Below are positions 16,950 through 26,490 of a stretch of 64,000 nucleotides of DNA, in pieces. The notes under the pieces are model-generated. The model made no database searches. It saw only the letters and a list, made by a program, of their open reading frames with translations, and had not been told where the DNA came from. The position numbers were made by a program, and so were the translations under genes. The DNA is from CBDFGK01 sp965247075 (GTDB taxonomy: Bacteria; Pseudomonadota; Gammaproteobacteria; Pseudomonadales; Halieaceae), in assembly GCA_965247075.1 (NCBI GenBank), contig CBDFGK010000001.1:1-64000 (forward strand), given 5' to 3'. Each line of letters opens with the position of its first letter. The first letter of the stretch is position 1.

Positions 16950-17063
16950 GGTCTCGCTCCTCGTTGAGTCAGTGCTACAGAACTGACAGATTACCAGACT
17001 GGGTACGAATTTTTGTATCCTCTGTACTGTGCGCCGAACTGCATTACTTTAGGCTGGTGCACT

Positions 17064-17617
17064 ATGAAAAATAATAACTCGCTCAGTATCGCCATAATTG
17101 GCGCAGGCCCCGCCGGCATTGCTGCCGGTCACGCATTGCTCAAGCAGGGCATCACCAGGTTCACCATATTTGATGAACAGAACGCCCCCGGAGGGACTTG
17201 GAATTTACATTCCTATCCCGGCCTGGCCTGTGATGTGTGGGCGCATTCTTATACCTTTTCCTACGCGCCAAATCCAGACTGGTCGGCGAGTTTTGTGGAT
17301 CAACCGGAAATTCAACAATACCTGGCGCGCTGTGCCGGCGAATTTGGACTGGATTCTGACGATTTTTACCAGTCCCTCAATCAGGACCATGTGGAATTGG
17401 TACACGACGGTTTACAGCGAGTAACGACGAATGGGCTGGTGACGTCGCAGGGACGTGATATCGACGTCGATGTGATTATCTATGCTACCGGCTATCGAAT
17501 TCTCGATTTTGATCGCATCGATGTGGTGGGGGAAGGAGGGCATTCCCAGGCAGCTTCAAGGAGTATTGCCAGATCCATGAGCAGGGTGGGCTGCACGAGT
17601 ACAATACCAGCGCCTGA
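17064..17617 (+). pseudogene. Baeyer-Villiger-type flavin monooxygenase fossil with internal deletion
   Basis: The start at 17064 is intact: IAIIGAGPAGIAAGHAL is the FAD-binding GxGxxG motif, followed by GGTWNLHSYPGLACDV and YSYTF-like sequence typical of this family. Near residue 100 it jumps in frame to NQDHVELVHDGLQRVT and DVDVIIYATGYRILDFD, which belong about 200 residues further on, so the NADP-binding middle is gone. Around 17540 the frame changes, and an unrelated-looking tail (SFKEYCQIHEQGGLHEYNTS) ends at TGA 17615-17617. Not functional. Confidence 0.8.
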
Positions 17618-17665
17618 CCCGGTGCTTCCAGGTCTATTGAAAAGAGCTTATTCATGTGGCTTCCG

Positions 17666-18850
17666 TCAGGAATTGATCTCGAACAGGCCCGCTGCGCCCA
17701 TGCCGCCACCGATGCACATGGTGACAACACCATACCTGGCGCCACGTCTGCGACCTTCGATTAACAGGTGCCCGGTCATACGTGAACCCGACATGCCAAA
17801 GGGGTGGCCAATGGAGACTGAACCGCCGTTGACGTTCAATTTGTCAGCCGGAATTCCCAAGGTAACCCTGGAGTACAGAACCTGGCAGGCAAAGGCTTCG
17901 TTTAATTCCCACAAATCGATATCGTCTACACTGAGACCCATCTGCTTGAGCAGCTTGGGCACAGCATATACCGGGCCGATGCCCATTTCGTCCGGTTCAC
18001 AGCCGCCGACAGCAAAACCCCGGAAAGTGCCGAGAATATCCAGGCCACGCTCTTCTGCGAGCCGGCGTTCCATGAGGATTTGGCAGGCAGCGCCGTCGGA
18101 CAGTTGTGAGGCATTGCCCGCCGTAATGAAGTTGCCTTCACCGCGTACCGGTTGCAGACCCGCCAGGCCTACCAGGGTCGTAGTGGGGCGGTTGCACTCA
18201 TCCTTGTTTACCACAACGTCCTGTTCGGAAGTTTCACCGCTTTCCTTGTCGGTGAGGGTCATGGTGGTGGCAACTGAAATGATTTCATCGTCAAACTTGC
18301 CCGACTGTTGACCGGCGGCGGTGCGCATCTGGCTTTCCAGTGCATATTCGTCCTGGTATTCACGGGAGATGTTGTAACGCTGAGCGACAATATCGGCGGT
18401 TTCTATCATGGGCATATAGAGGCCCGGAAACTGTTCGAACAGTTCAGCGTCAACTATGTGGGTGCGGTTCATGTGTGGTGCGACCATGGATATACTCTCA
18501 ACACCGCCGGCGGCCATCACGTCTACACCTTCAACGATAATACGACCGGCGGCAGAGGCGATCGCCTGCAGGCCAGAGGAGCAGAAGCGGTTGATGGTGG
18601 TACCGGAGGTGGACGTCGGGCAGCCGGCCTTGAGGGCTATATTTCGGGCGACATTCATACCGTTGGCACCCTCTGGGTTGGCACAACCGAAAATAGTGTC
18701 GTCAATTTCAGCGGGGTCGAGCCTGGCCCGTTCGATGGCCGCTTGCATGGCATGGGCACCCATGGTGGCGCTGTTGGTATTGTTGAAGCCACCGCGAAAT
18801 GACTTTGCCATGCCGGTTCTGGCGGTAGCTACGATAACTGCTTCTCTCAT
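17666..18850 (-). CDS. acetyl-CoA C-acyltransferase (thiolase)
   Basis: A 394-residue type II thiolase for the last step of beta-oxidation. The nucleophilic Cys 90 is in NRFCSSGLQA, the His/Cys pair is in GHPFGMSG and CIGGGMGAA, and NEAFACQ is the conserved NEAF block. GAGGAATTATC precedes the ATG at 18850, and the longer open frame upstream lacks family similarity. Convergent with the monooxygenase fossil. Confidence 0.95.
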   Translation of the reverse strand: MREAVIVATARTGMAKSFRGGFNNTNSATMGAHAMQAAIERARLDPAEIDDTIFGCANPEGANGMNVARNIALKAGCPTSTSGTTINRFCSSGLQAIASAAGRIIVEGVDVMAAGGVESISMVAPHMNRTHIVDAELFEQFPGLYMPMIETADIVAQRYNISREYQDEYALESQMRTAAGQQSGKFDDEIISVATTMTLTDKESGETSEQDVVVNKDECNRPTTTLVGLAGLQPVRGEGNFITAGNASQLSDGAACQILMERRLAEERGLDILGTFRGFAVGGCEPDEMGIGPVYAVPKLLKQMGLSVDDIDLWELNEAFACQVLYSRVTLGIPADKLNVNGGSVSIGHPFGMSGSRMTGHLLIEGRRRGARYGVVTMCIGGGMGAAGLFEINS

Positions 18851-19212
18851 GATAATTCCTCGCTGGTGTGACTGATGTAGCCATTGCTGTGATTCAGGGG
18901 CGACAGTGTAAGTGAGATTAGCCCGAACTGCCATTTGTGAGAGACGTGATGTTTTTACACGAATCACCCTCAAATGGTTGACAGCCTGGGCGGGGATAAT
19001 ATCCAGTGTGCGCTGAGTGTATGCAGCGGATTGCAGATGGTACAGGAATTTGAAGACCTGGGAGGTTCCTCTTTCAGTAACCCCTCCCTGTTCAGGCGCT
19101 GGGCCAGTTCCCTGATGATTCGCCGGTTGTCCGGTGCCAATCGTCGCGAGCGCCGGTGAACTACATCGAATCGAATATTTTCACCAAATTGAAGATCCCT
19201 ACAGCTACCCGG
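18851..19212. other. intergenic stretch, no recognised gene
   Basis: Between the thiolase start and the ppx stop. A minus-strand frame contains RLAPDNRRIIRELAQRLNRE but has no start, no recognised family and ends at 18974. The thiolase ribosome site is the only firm element. Confidence 0.4.
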
Positions 19213-20742
19213 CTAATAGATCTTCAGTCGGAAGCCTGCCCTTCTCAGTTGGGATTTCTCGCCGCGCAGTTCAAAAACTGTCAGCGGATGCTCCCGCAAC
19301 CAGTGCTCGGGGAATTGCAAGACGATGGTATTGTCCCTGGCGGCAGCGTGAAATTCCGGCAAAAATTCCAATTGCTCCACGTATTTGAACAGGTTGGCCT
19401 GGCGCAGCAATATGATCATGCGCAGCAGGTGGGTACTGTCCAGTTCAGTCATGGTTGCGAAGCTGCTCAGGGGTAACTTGTGGCGGTGACAAAGTACCAG
19501 CATGGCCAGGGTTGCCTGCTCCTCCTGGGAAAATCCGGGTAGGTCGGCGTTGCGCAACAGGTAGGCGCCGTGCCGGTTGTAGTGCTTGTGGGATATGACC
19601 ATGCCAATTTCGTGGCTGCGGGCGGCCCAGCGCAACAACTCCCAGTCGCTGCGTTGCAGTTGCCAGGCTTTGCGCGTGGCCAGGTAGAGAATGCGTGCCC
19701 GCCGTTCCACCGTGGCGGCGATTTTAGTGTCTGCACTGTAGCGCTGCATGAGGGCGTTGATGGTGCGTTCGCGCACATCCTCATGGGAGAGGCGTCCCAA
19801 AAGATCATAGATCACACCCTCTCGCAGTGCGCCGGGACTGGAGCGCATAATTTCAATGTTGAGTTCGTCGAATATCGCTGCGGTAATAGCCACTCCGGAA
19901 AGAATAACGTTGCGTCGGTTTTCGCCGAGATTTTCGATGACTATGTTCTCGATATTGTCAAAGGCCAGCAGTGCCTCTTCGAGGCAGGCGAGACCGCTGC
20001 GAGTAATGCCGGCCTCGCTCCAGCCGAAGTTCTGCAAAATCGCCTCAATGGCCTGCAGGGTGCCGGAGGAGCCCACTGCTTCCTGCCAGTGTGCCCTGTG
20101 GTAACGGTGACGAATGTGTGACACTTCCAGTCGCGCTGCTGCGTAGGCGCGCCGGTAGCGCTTGCGGGTTATTTTGCCCTCCTTGAAGAACGTGCGATTG
20201 TACGCGACACAACCCATTTGCAGGCTTTCCCTTTGCTGTGGCTCGAAGCGTTGACCGACGATAAACTCAGTGCTGCCGCCGCCGATATCGATGACCAGGC
20301 GGGAGTATTCATCATCGGCCAGGGTGTGTGCCACGCCCAGATAAATCAGGCGCGCTTCTTCCCGTCCATAGATGACGTTAACGCGTACTGACAGCAGAGC
20401 CTCTGCGCGCCGCGTAAACTCGTGTCGATTGCGCGCTTGTCGCAAGGCGTTGGTGCCAACAATGCGGATGCGAAAGGGAGTGACGCTGTCCAGCACCTGC
20501 TTGAAGCGCGACAGGCAATCGAGACCGCGTTGAATGGCGCCCTCATCCAGAATACCGTTGTGCAGACCCGCCCCCAACTGAACTTTTTCGCTGAGAGTCT
20601 CCACCGTACGCACTTCGTTGTGTTCCAGTTTGGCAATGATGAGATGAAAACTGTTCGAGCCGAGATCGATGGCGGCAAATACTGCTCCTTCGGGTATGTC
20701 GGGAGCGTCTTCGGAATTGTCAGTGCTGCTCTTTTCCTGCAT
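19213..20742 (-). CDS. ppx: exopolyphosphatase (Ppx/GppA family)
   Basis: A 509-residue member of the ASKHA phosphatase superfamily. FAAIDLGSNSFHLIIA near residue 22 is phosphate-1, YGREEARLIYLGV near 125, and VIDIGGGSTEFIVG near 149 is phosphate-2. A C-terminal helical HD-like region (WAARSHEIGMVISHKHYNRH near 370-390) is present, as in Ppx. It removes terminal phosphate from polyphosphate; a pppGpp phosphatase role is the alternative. Length is normal. It is transcribed toward the thiolase. Confidence 0.93.
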   Translation of the reverse strand: MQEKSSTDNSEDAPDIPEGAVFAAIDLGSNSFHLIIAKLEHNEVRTVETLSEKVQLGAGLHNGILDEGAIQRGLDCLSRFKQVLDSVTPFRIRIVGTNALRQARNRHEFTRRAEALLSVRVNVIYGREEARLIYLGVAHTLADDEYSRLVIDIGGGSTEFIVGQRFEPQQRESLQMGCVAYNRTFFKEGKITRKRYRRAYAAARLEVSHIRHRYHRAHWQEAVGSSGTLQAIEAILQNFGWSEAGITRSGLACLEEALLAFDNIENIVIENLGENRRNVILSGVAITAAIFDELNIEIMRSSPGALREGVIYDLLGRLSHEDVRERTINALMQRYSADTKIAATVERRARILYLATRKAWQLQRSDWELLRWAARSHEIGMVISHKHYNRHGAYLLRNADLPGFSQEEQATLAMLVLCHRHKLPLSSFATMTELDSTHLLRMIILLRQANLFKYVEQLEFLPEFHAAARDNTIVLQFPEHWLREHPLTVFELRGEKSQLRRAGFRLKIY

Positions 20743-20924
20743 TTGGGCCAGGTCGATAGCGAGTTTCTGCTATGGTAATGCAAACAGAATAAAATGCACG
20801 GAGATTCCCATACCCGGTGTGGGTGGGCAGGACTTTTCTCGTTATGGTCGTACCGAGGCGAAACTACCGGCTTTCAGATGCGGCTGGGTTCTATCTCACA
20901 ACAGCGGCGGCGATGGCTGTTTTG

Positions 20925-21479
20925 TCAGGCGAATAATAGCCAGATTGCCAATACGCTGGCAGTGGCGCCAATGCCGCTGCGCTTTAGCACCTGCCGGTTG
21001 ATCTTGCTCAGTTCTTGCAGTGGCTGGCCGCTTTGCTGGGTACGCAGTAACACCGGCCACTCGACGATAGCGCCAAATACAGCACTGCCAACAGCGCCGG
21101 CGACGAGCATAATGCGGCTGCTATTATCCATGGGGATCAACATCAGCAGGGCGATGACAGTGGCCCAACTGCCGACCTGGCCGGCACAGCTCATAATATT
21201 AAATTGTCGCAGGGAATTTTTTTCAAAGTCGAAATCGTAGACGAAAGTGCCAAATTTTTTGGGAATGCTATAACTGGAATTTGAAAACCTGGCGCCGGCA
21301 AAGTGACTCCATTCATGAACCACAGAGGTGATCGTGACCCCAGCCAGAAGTGCCGTTATCACTGCCAGCGCGTTGGCGATGGCCAGCCCGGTTAACAGGT
21401 ACCAGCTATCGGCGGCGGCCCACATGGTGAAAACCAGCAGGGCAATACCTATGTGTAGTGCTGCATGTTTGTAAAGCAT
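20925..21479 (-). CDS. membrane protein with HExxH zinc-peptidase motif
   Basis: A 184-residue protein with about five hydrophobic segments. Between the second and third lies SVVHEWSHFAGARF, an HExxH motif at a membrane-helix end, as in M50 site-2-type peptidases, although the rest of that family is not clearly recognisable. The ATG at 21479 is preceded by AGGATAATGC; a start 10 codons upstream would overlap the previous gene. It lies 8 bases after the DUF3604 gene on the same strand, suggesting an operon. Confidence 0.6.
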   Translation of the reverse strand: MLYKHAALHIGIALLVFTMWAAADSWYLLTGLAIANALAVITALLAGVTITSVVHEWSHFAGARFSNSSYSIPKKFGTFVYDFDFEKNSLRQFNIMSCAGQVGSWATVIALLMLIPMDNSSRIMLVAGAVGSAVFGAIVEWPVLLRTQQSGQPLQELSKINRQVLKRSGIGATASVLAIWLLFA

Positions 21480-21487
21480 TATCCTGT

Positions 21488-23548
21488 TTACTCCGGGGCT
21501 GAATACCAAATGGGTGAGGTCCAGGCTCGCTCCTGGATTGATTTAGCCAGCTGTGAATCTGCGCAACTTTCCGGACGCTCAGCTACCGGCAATGCATTGC
21601 ATTGCCAGGTGCTCCAGCGGCAGCTTGGGTTTTCCAGCACCCGTGCATAATAAACGGCAGACGTAGCGGCATCAAAATCCGGGTCTTGCCACACGCTGCA
21701 TAGTTGATCGTACCCGCTACCCTCTACCTGGCAGGTGAGGATGTCCACCTGCGCGCCATTATTGGGATTGCCGGCAATATCGTACACCGCCTGATAGGTT
21801 CTACCCAACTCGTCGACCCAGCCCTTTATGATCTGAATGCGCTGCAACAGATTGCTGCGGGGATCGCGAATGGCACTGGCCAAAAACCGCGGGGCGCTGC
21901 CTGTGCGCTGGGCATCGGGCAGCTCTGCTCCCATGGGCACGCCGTCTTTATAGGCCTGCGCTACATAGTCCGGCGCGTCACACAGGTTGCTATCAATAGA
22001 CCAGCCGCCAAATAATCGAGGCTCAATTCTGGGTCCGCTGGTGCCAAAAGTTTCACGGCGGCGCATGGCTGCAAACAGCGCCTGGCGTGAATTTTCCTGG
22101 GCCCATACTCCGGCGATCCCGCCGGGGTTGTAGCGCACCGGCGATCCTTTGGCGATGCCGCCGGGTACTTCTACTTCACCGCGCAGCCGACTGGAGACCG
22201 CCCGGTCAGAGCCATTGGCGCCCATATAAGCTTTTTCCTGCCCGGCGGTGGGGGTGGCGTTGTGGTTGTCGGTGGCGGCAATAATGCCCAGTTTGAACGG
22301 ATTTACGCCAAGCCTTTTCTGCTCAGCAAGGCCATTGCTGAGTGCATATCTGGCGTAGCTAAACCGTGACAGGCAGCCGACCAGGCGCATATTGCCACCG
22401 CCCATGTCATCGCCGCAGTCCTCGACGGTTGCTGCGGGCGCACGCAGTTTTTCGAAGTCACAAAATTCATCGACCGAGCCGATTACCGACCGCAGGCCGT
22501 TGCGACACTCCGAGTCACCTTTGACCTGCATAATTTCCAGCAAGGGTTCCATCTGCCGGCGCAGCGCAGCGTATTTTCGGCGCTGCGCGTCTGTCAGGTC
22601 GCTGCGGTAGGAATAGGGGTACCACATGCGGCCGCTACTCCAATTGCTGTTGTGTGGAATTGTCAGCACGTCGCATTCCCCGGGTGAATCGGTGCAGGCG
22701 CTGCGCAGCCATTCCCACAATTGCTCGGGGGTTTGTTTGTCCTTGGCACTGACCACCGCCGGTGGCACGGTGGCGTTGGCAAAGATGACATTGCGATGAA
22801 GATTTGAACCGTCCTCCGCCAGGGTGTACTCGTAGGCGTGGAAGGTAGTGAATTCACAGTCGCTGGACTGGTCCTGCCAGCGTTCGGTGGCATGCTGGTT
22901 CTCCTGCCAGGCGTCCCTGGCCTCCACCAGGCAGTCTGAACCGTCGCTACCACATACCGCCAGGGAGCGCTGTTGTTTAAATATGGCCTGGGACGCGAGG
23001 CGCACCAAAGGTTGCATGTCATCGGCAAAGGGCAGACGGATGTCGCCGCGGTATACCCGGCACAACAGGGAATTGTATCCGGCCCGGCGCGGGTCTTCGC
23101 ACACGCGCTTCTCACCCAGTTGGCCGGCGTGATCGGTAACGGCGGCGAAATCCAGCGGCGCACTAATGGTCACGGACGGCACGGCGGCCTCTGGTGGGTC
23201 ATCCAGTAATCGCAGCTCCAGAGTCTGCCCGCGTGAAAAGGCGTAGGCGTCACTCGCCGTATTGGTAACGCCGAAGGCCGTGGCATCAAAGGAAGCGGCA
23301 GTATGAATATGCAAGGCACCGAACCAGGCCCTGTTGAGAGGATATTGATTGGCGCAGGGCAGGGGCGCGCCGCCAGAGGCCTTTGAAAGCGATGCGGGCT
23401 GCTTGTAAAAAGCATCGATCTGGGGCTGGTTGCCCGGTACCCGCTCCATCACCTGATTGAGATAAAACCATCCCGATAGACCCAGCAGCATCGCCAGTAG
23501 AAAAATACCACCCAGTAGTATGACTATCTTGTAGATGTTGCCTGTCAT
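21488..23548 (-). CDS. DUF3604 domain protein, membrane-anchored
   Basis: A 686-residue protein with an N-terminal membrane anchor (IVILLGGIFLLAMLLGLSGW) and a large exported domain. AWFGALHIHTAASFDATAFG near residue 75-94, FAAVTDHAGQLGE and the LGIIAATDNHNATP segment supply the PHP-like metal-binding His/Asp clusters typical of DUF3604 proteins, which are related to metal-dependent phosphoesterases. The biochemical role is not established. It is followed at once by the HExxH membrane protein. Confidence 0.85.
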   Translation of the reverse strand: MTGNIYKIVILLGGIFLLAMLLGLSGWFYLNQVMERVPGNQPQIDAFYKQPASLSKASGGAPLPCANQYPLNRAWFGALHIHTAASFDATAFGVTNTASDAYAFSRGQTLELRLLDDPPEAAVPSVTISAPLDFAAVTDHAGQLGEKRVCEDPRRAGYNSLLCRVYRGDIRLPFADDMQPLVRLASQAIFKQQRSLAVCGSDGSDCLVEARDAWQENQHATERWQDQSSDCEFTTFHAYEYTLAEDGSNLHRNVIFANATVPPAVVSAKDKQTPEQLWEWLRSACTDSPGECDVLTIPHNSNWSSGRMWYPYSYRSDLTDAQRRKYAALRRQMEPLLEIMQVKGDSECRNGLRSVIGSVDEFCDFEKLRAPAATVEDCGDDMGGGNMRLVGCLSRFSYARYALSNGLAEQKRLGVNPFKLGIIAATDNHNATPTAGQEKAYMGANGSDRAVSSRLRGEVEVPGGIAKGSPVRYNPGGIAGVWAQENSRQALFAAMRRRETFGTSGPRIEPRLFGGWSIDSNLCDAPDYVAQAYKDGVPMGAELPDAQRTGSAPRFLASAIRDPRSNLLQRIQIIKGWVDELGRTYQAVYDIAGNPNNGAQVDILTCQVEGSGYDQLCSVWQDPDFDAATSAVYYARVLENPSCRWSTWQCNALPVAERPESCADSQLAKSIQERAWTSPIWYSAPE

Positions 23549-23917
23549 GGACTCGCCGCTACCTAAGCTCGTATGCAGTCACTATAGTATTTATTTTTAC
23601 TGGGAGCATAGCGTCAAAGTGACAGCAACGGTGAATAGTAATTTGCGCATAAACATGACTGGTACGGAAAAGAATACCAGGCTGGCCTCGGCGCGTTACC
23701 GGGCCGCCCGACGTGGCTTGCCATTCGCACCGCCGCCAGCCGATTTTTCGGTCCTGTTTATCGATCGGCACTGCGGAGACGCTGACTTCTTTGCTACTAT
23801 TCACCCCCTGGTGGGTGGCATGCCCATGGATCGGGCCTGACACAGCTTGCGCTGGTACACGGAAAAGCTATTGCCCGCCCTGGCATGAAGCGTTCTGCAT
23901 AACATGAAGAGAGAACT
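23549..23917. other. intergenic stretch, no supported gene
   Basis: Divergent spacer between the DUF3604 and dipeptidase genes. A plus-strand frame from an ATG at about 23655 to 23840 gives about 61 residues (RLASARYRAARRGLPFAPPP in its first half) without a ribosome site or recognised family. Promoters for both flanking genes must lie here. Confidence 0.4.
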
Positions 23918-25102
23918 ATGAGAAAAATATTGCTGTATTTACTGTTGCCGCCGGTGATCGCGCAGGCGGCGGTAGATATCGATAAGCGCGCGGCCCAACT
24001 GGCCAGGAAATACCCACTGGTAGATACCCATATAGATGTGCCCTACAGAATCAATCAACACTGGCAAGACGTAACCGTAGCTACCGCTGACGGACAGTTT
24101 GACTACCCTCGCGCAGTCGCTGGTGGCTTGAATATACCCTTTATGTCTATTTATACACCCGCCGCCAGTGAACTTGATGGCAGCGCTTATGCGCGCGCCA
24201 ATATCCTCATAGACCAGGTGGAGGCCATTGTGCAACGCGCCCCGGACAAGTTTGCGCTGGTTCACTCCAGCACCTCGGCAATGGCCCAGTTTAAGGCTGG
24301 CAAAATTGCCCTGGCCCTGGGTATGGAAAACGGCGCGCCCATCGCCGGCGACCTGGACAGGCTCCGTCATTTTTATGGCAGAGGTGTGCGGTACATCACA
24401 CTCGCCCACAGTCTCTCTAACCATATCAGCGATTCTTCCTATGATGAGGTTGCCCTGTGGGAGGGACTCAGTCCATTTGGCGTGGAGCTCGTTGCGGCGA
24501 TGAATGAGCTGGGCATGATGGTTGATATCTCGCACCTCTCTGACCAGGCCGCCCTGGAAGTACTGGCGGTGAGCAGCGCGCCCGTCATCGCATCACATTC
24601 TTCAGCCCGACATTTTGTGCCGGAATTTGAACGAAATATGAATGATGAGACCATAAGGTTACTGGCCGCTAATGGCGGCGTCATCATGATCAACTTCGGT
24701 TCAGGCTTCCTGACTGGGCCGGCCAATGACTACGGCAAAAAGTTCAAGCCGGCCGCAACCGCCTTTGCGCAGCAGCGCAAGCTCGCCGAGGAAAGCCCGG
24801 AAATGGTGGCCTTCGCCGAAGCCTACCGCAGTAAACATCCCTATCCCTTTGCCTCGGTAGCTGAGGTGGCAGACCATATAGACCACGTGGTGAAGCTGGT
24901 TGGCATCGAACACGTGGGCATAGGCTCTGACTATGACGGGGTGGGGGATTCACTGCCTATTGGCCTCAAGGATGTCTCTCAATACCCCAATCTTATTGCC
25001 GAGTTGTTGCGCCGTAACTACCGGGACAGTGATATCGCCAAAATACTGGGCGGCAATTTGCTGCGCGTGTGGAAGCAGGTAGAAGACCAGGCTAGGTCAT
25101 GA
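23918..25102 (+). CDS. membrane dipeptidase (peptidase M19, renal dipeptidase family)
   Basis: A 394-residue exported zinc dipeptidase. The signal peptide (LLYLLLPPVIAQA) is followed by LVDTHIDVPYRI, the first metal-binding HxD; ALGMENGAPI holds the bridging Glu; DISHLSD and VIASHSSARHF supply the second-site His residues; GIGSDYDGVGD has the catalytic Asp. M19 enzymes cleave dipeptides and accept D-residues at the C-terminal position. It faces a D-amino acid operon, so feeding that pathway is plausible. Its stop overlaps the next, broken gene. Confidence 0.92.
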   Translation: MRKILLYLLLPPVIAQAAVDIDKRAAQLARKYPLVDTHIDVPYRINQHWQDVTVATADGQFDYPRAVAGGLNIPFMSIYTPAASELDGSAYARANILIDQVEAIVQRAPDKFALVHSSTSAMAQFKAGKIALALGMENGAPIAGDLDRLRHFYGRGVRYITLAHSLSNHISDSSYDEVALWEGLSPFGVELVAAMNELGMMVDISHLSDQAALEVLAVSSAPVIASHSSARHFVPEFERNMNDETIRLLAANGGVIMINFGSGFLTGPANDYGKKFKPAATAFAQQRKLAEESPEMVAFAEAYRSKHPYPFASVAEVADHIDHVVKLVGIEHVGIGSDYDGVGDSLPIGLKDVSQYPNLIAELLRRNYRDSDIAKILGGNLLRVWKQVEDQARS

Positions 25103-25380
25103 CTTCGCGTGCAATGATAGAAGATTTTCGAATAGTGTCGGCGGGTCACTGCGGTAGCGGTGCGATGCGCAATCTCATTTATCACTACTGCGGCCTGGAT
25201 CTGGATGAAGGGGTAGTATTTGGGTTGGGAGCGGGCCTGGACGCGGTTTTTTCACCTATGAGAACGCCGAACCTCCCGATATGTTTTTTGGCCGCGGTTC
25301 GACCATGGAGGCTGATCTTGCTCGCACCATGGGGCTGCCGGCCCGCACGGTCAGCAGGTTGACATCAAGGGGTCCCAGCG
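25099..25380 (+). pseudogene. BtrH N-terminal-domain protein, frameshifted and truncated
   Basis: MTSRAMIEDFRIVSAGHCGS and YCGLDLDEGVVFGLGAGLD match the butirosin-biosynthesis BtrH N-terminal cysteine-peptidase-like domain. At a T6 tract near 25247 the match moves to the next frame as FFTYENAEPPDMFFGRGSTM, then EADLARTMGLPART. It stops matching near 25380, losing most of the domain. The ATG overlaps the dipeptidase stop (ATGA), so it was once part of that operon. Confidence 0.7.
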
Positions 25381-25407
25381 TGACGGGCAGGCGTCTTTTC
25401 ACAGTGA

Positions 25408-26490
25408 TTAGTCGACTAAAACTCGTGGTACCCGGTTGTGCAGGCGGGTCATTATCTCGTAGCCGATGGTCTCGGCGTACCTGGCGACTTCATTGGCGCT
25501 CAGCTTTTCGCCCCAGAGAATCACCTCGTCGCCAATAGTAACATCCGGTACATCGGTAACGTCTACGGTGATCATGTCCATGGAGACCCGGCCCACCAAT
25601 TGTGCACGCTGGCCGTTGATCAAAACAGGCGTGCTGTTCCCCGCGTGACGGGGATAACCGTCCCCATAACCCACCGGTACGGTAGCGATGCGGCTGGGTT
25701 GTTGCGCCGTCCAGGCATTGGCATAACCTACCGATTCTCCAACCGCGATATCTCTCACCGCCATAATTTCCGATCGACAGGTCATCACGGCTTGCAGCTT
25801 GTCGGCTTCGGGGTGCGATTGAGAGAAGGGGGACTGTCCGTACAGCATAAACCCGGGCCGGTTCCACTGCGCCCGCGCTTCCGGCCAGCCCAGTAATCCC
25901 GGCGAGTTGGCTAATGAACAGGGGGCGTCAATGGTCTCCGTGTGAGTGCGAAACAGCCTGATTTGCTCACTGGTGAAATCCCGGTCCAGGTCGTCGGCAC
26001 TGGCGAAATGCGTGGCCAATACCACTTTATCGGCCACGTTCCGGCAGTTTGTAAGACGGGCAAATAACTGCTCGGTGTCGGCCGGCTCAAAGCCAAGTCG
26101 GTGCATTCCGGTATCAATTTTCAGCCAGCAGTTTATCGGTCGCGACAGGTTGGCCGCCTCCAGAGCAGCCAGTTGTATGTCGCTCTGTACCATTACCCAA
26201 AAATTGAGTGCGGCGGCGAGAGATAATTCCTCCACGTCGAAAAACCCTTCCAGCAGCAGAATGGGCTTTTCAATGCCTGCTTCGCGCAACTCCATAGCCT
26301 CTTCTACGCAGGCGACTCCCAGCGCTGGGGCCAGCGGCTCCAGGGCTCTGGCGATATTTATGGCGCCATGGCCGTAGGCGTTGGCCTTGACGATGGGCAT
26401 AACCTGTCCTTCGCCACTGAGGGATTGGGCCACCGCAAAATTATGTCGCAGTGCGGTCAGGTTGATAATGGCGCGGGTGGGGCGGGACAT
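25408..26490 (-). CDS. alr: alanine racemase
   Basis: A 360-residue fold-type III PLP enzyme that interconverts L- and D-alanine. IVKANAYGHGA near residue 33 holds the PLP Lys, GESVGYANAW near 255 the second catalytic Tyr, VPVGYGDGYPRHAG and VGRVSMDMITVDVT are family blocks. Its ATG overlaps by one base the stop of the D-amino acid transaminase gene (TAATG). Placement as the last gene of a D-amino acid operon suggests the catabolic-type role, although it may also serve peptidoglycan synthesis. Confidence 0.96.
   Translation of the reverse strand: MSRPTRAIINLTALRHNFAVAQSLSGEGQVMPIVKANAYGHGAINIARALEPLAPALGVACVEEAMELREAGIEKPILLLEGFFDVEELSLAAALNFWVMVQSDIQLAALEAANLSRPINCWLKIDTGMHRLGFEPADTEQLFARLTNCRNVADKVVLATHFASADDLDRDFTSEQIRLFRTHTETIDAPCSLANSPGLLGWPEARAQWNRPGFMLYGQSPFSQSHPEADKLQAVMTCRSEIMAVRDIAVGESVGYANAWTAQQPSRIATVPVGYGDGYPRHAGNSTPVLINGQRAQLVGRVSMDMITVDVTDVPDVTIGDEVILWGEKLSANEVARYAETIGYEIMTRLHNRVPRVLVD

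Noticed and set aside
17064..18311. The full open frame from the monooxygenase start to 18311 as one protein
   Set aside because: After about residue 160 it runs antisense to an intact thiolase gene and loses all similarity to flavin monooxygenases.
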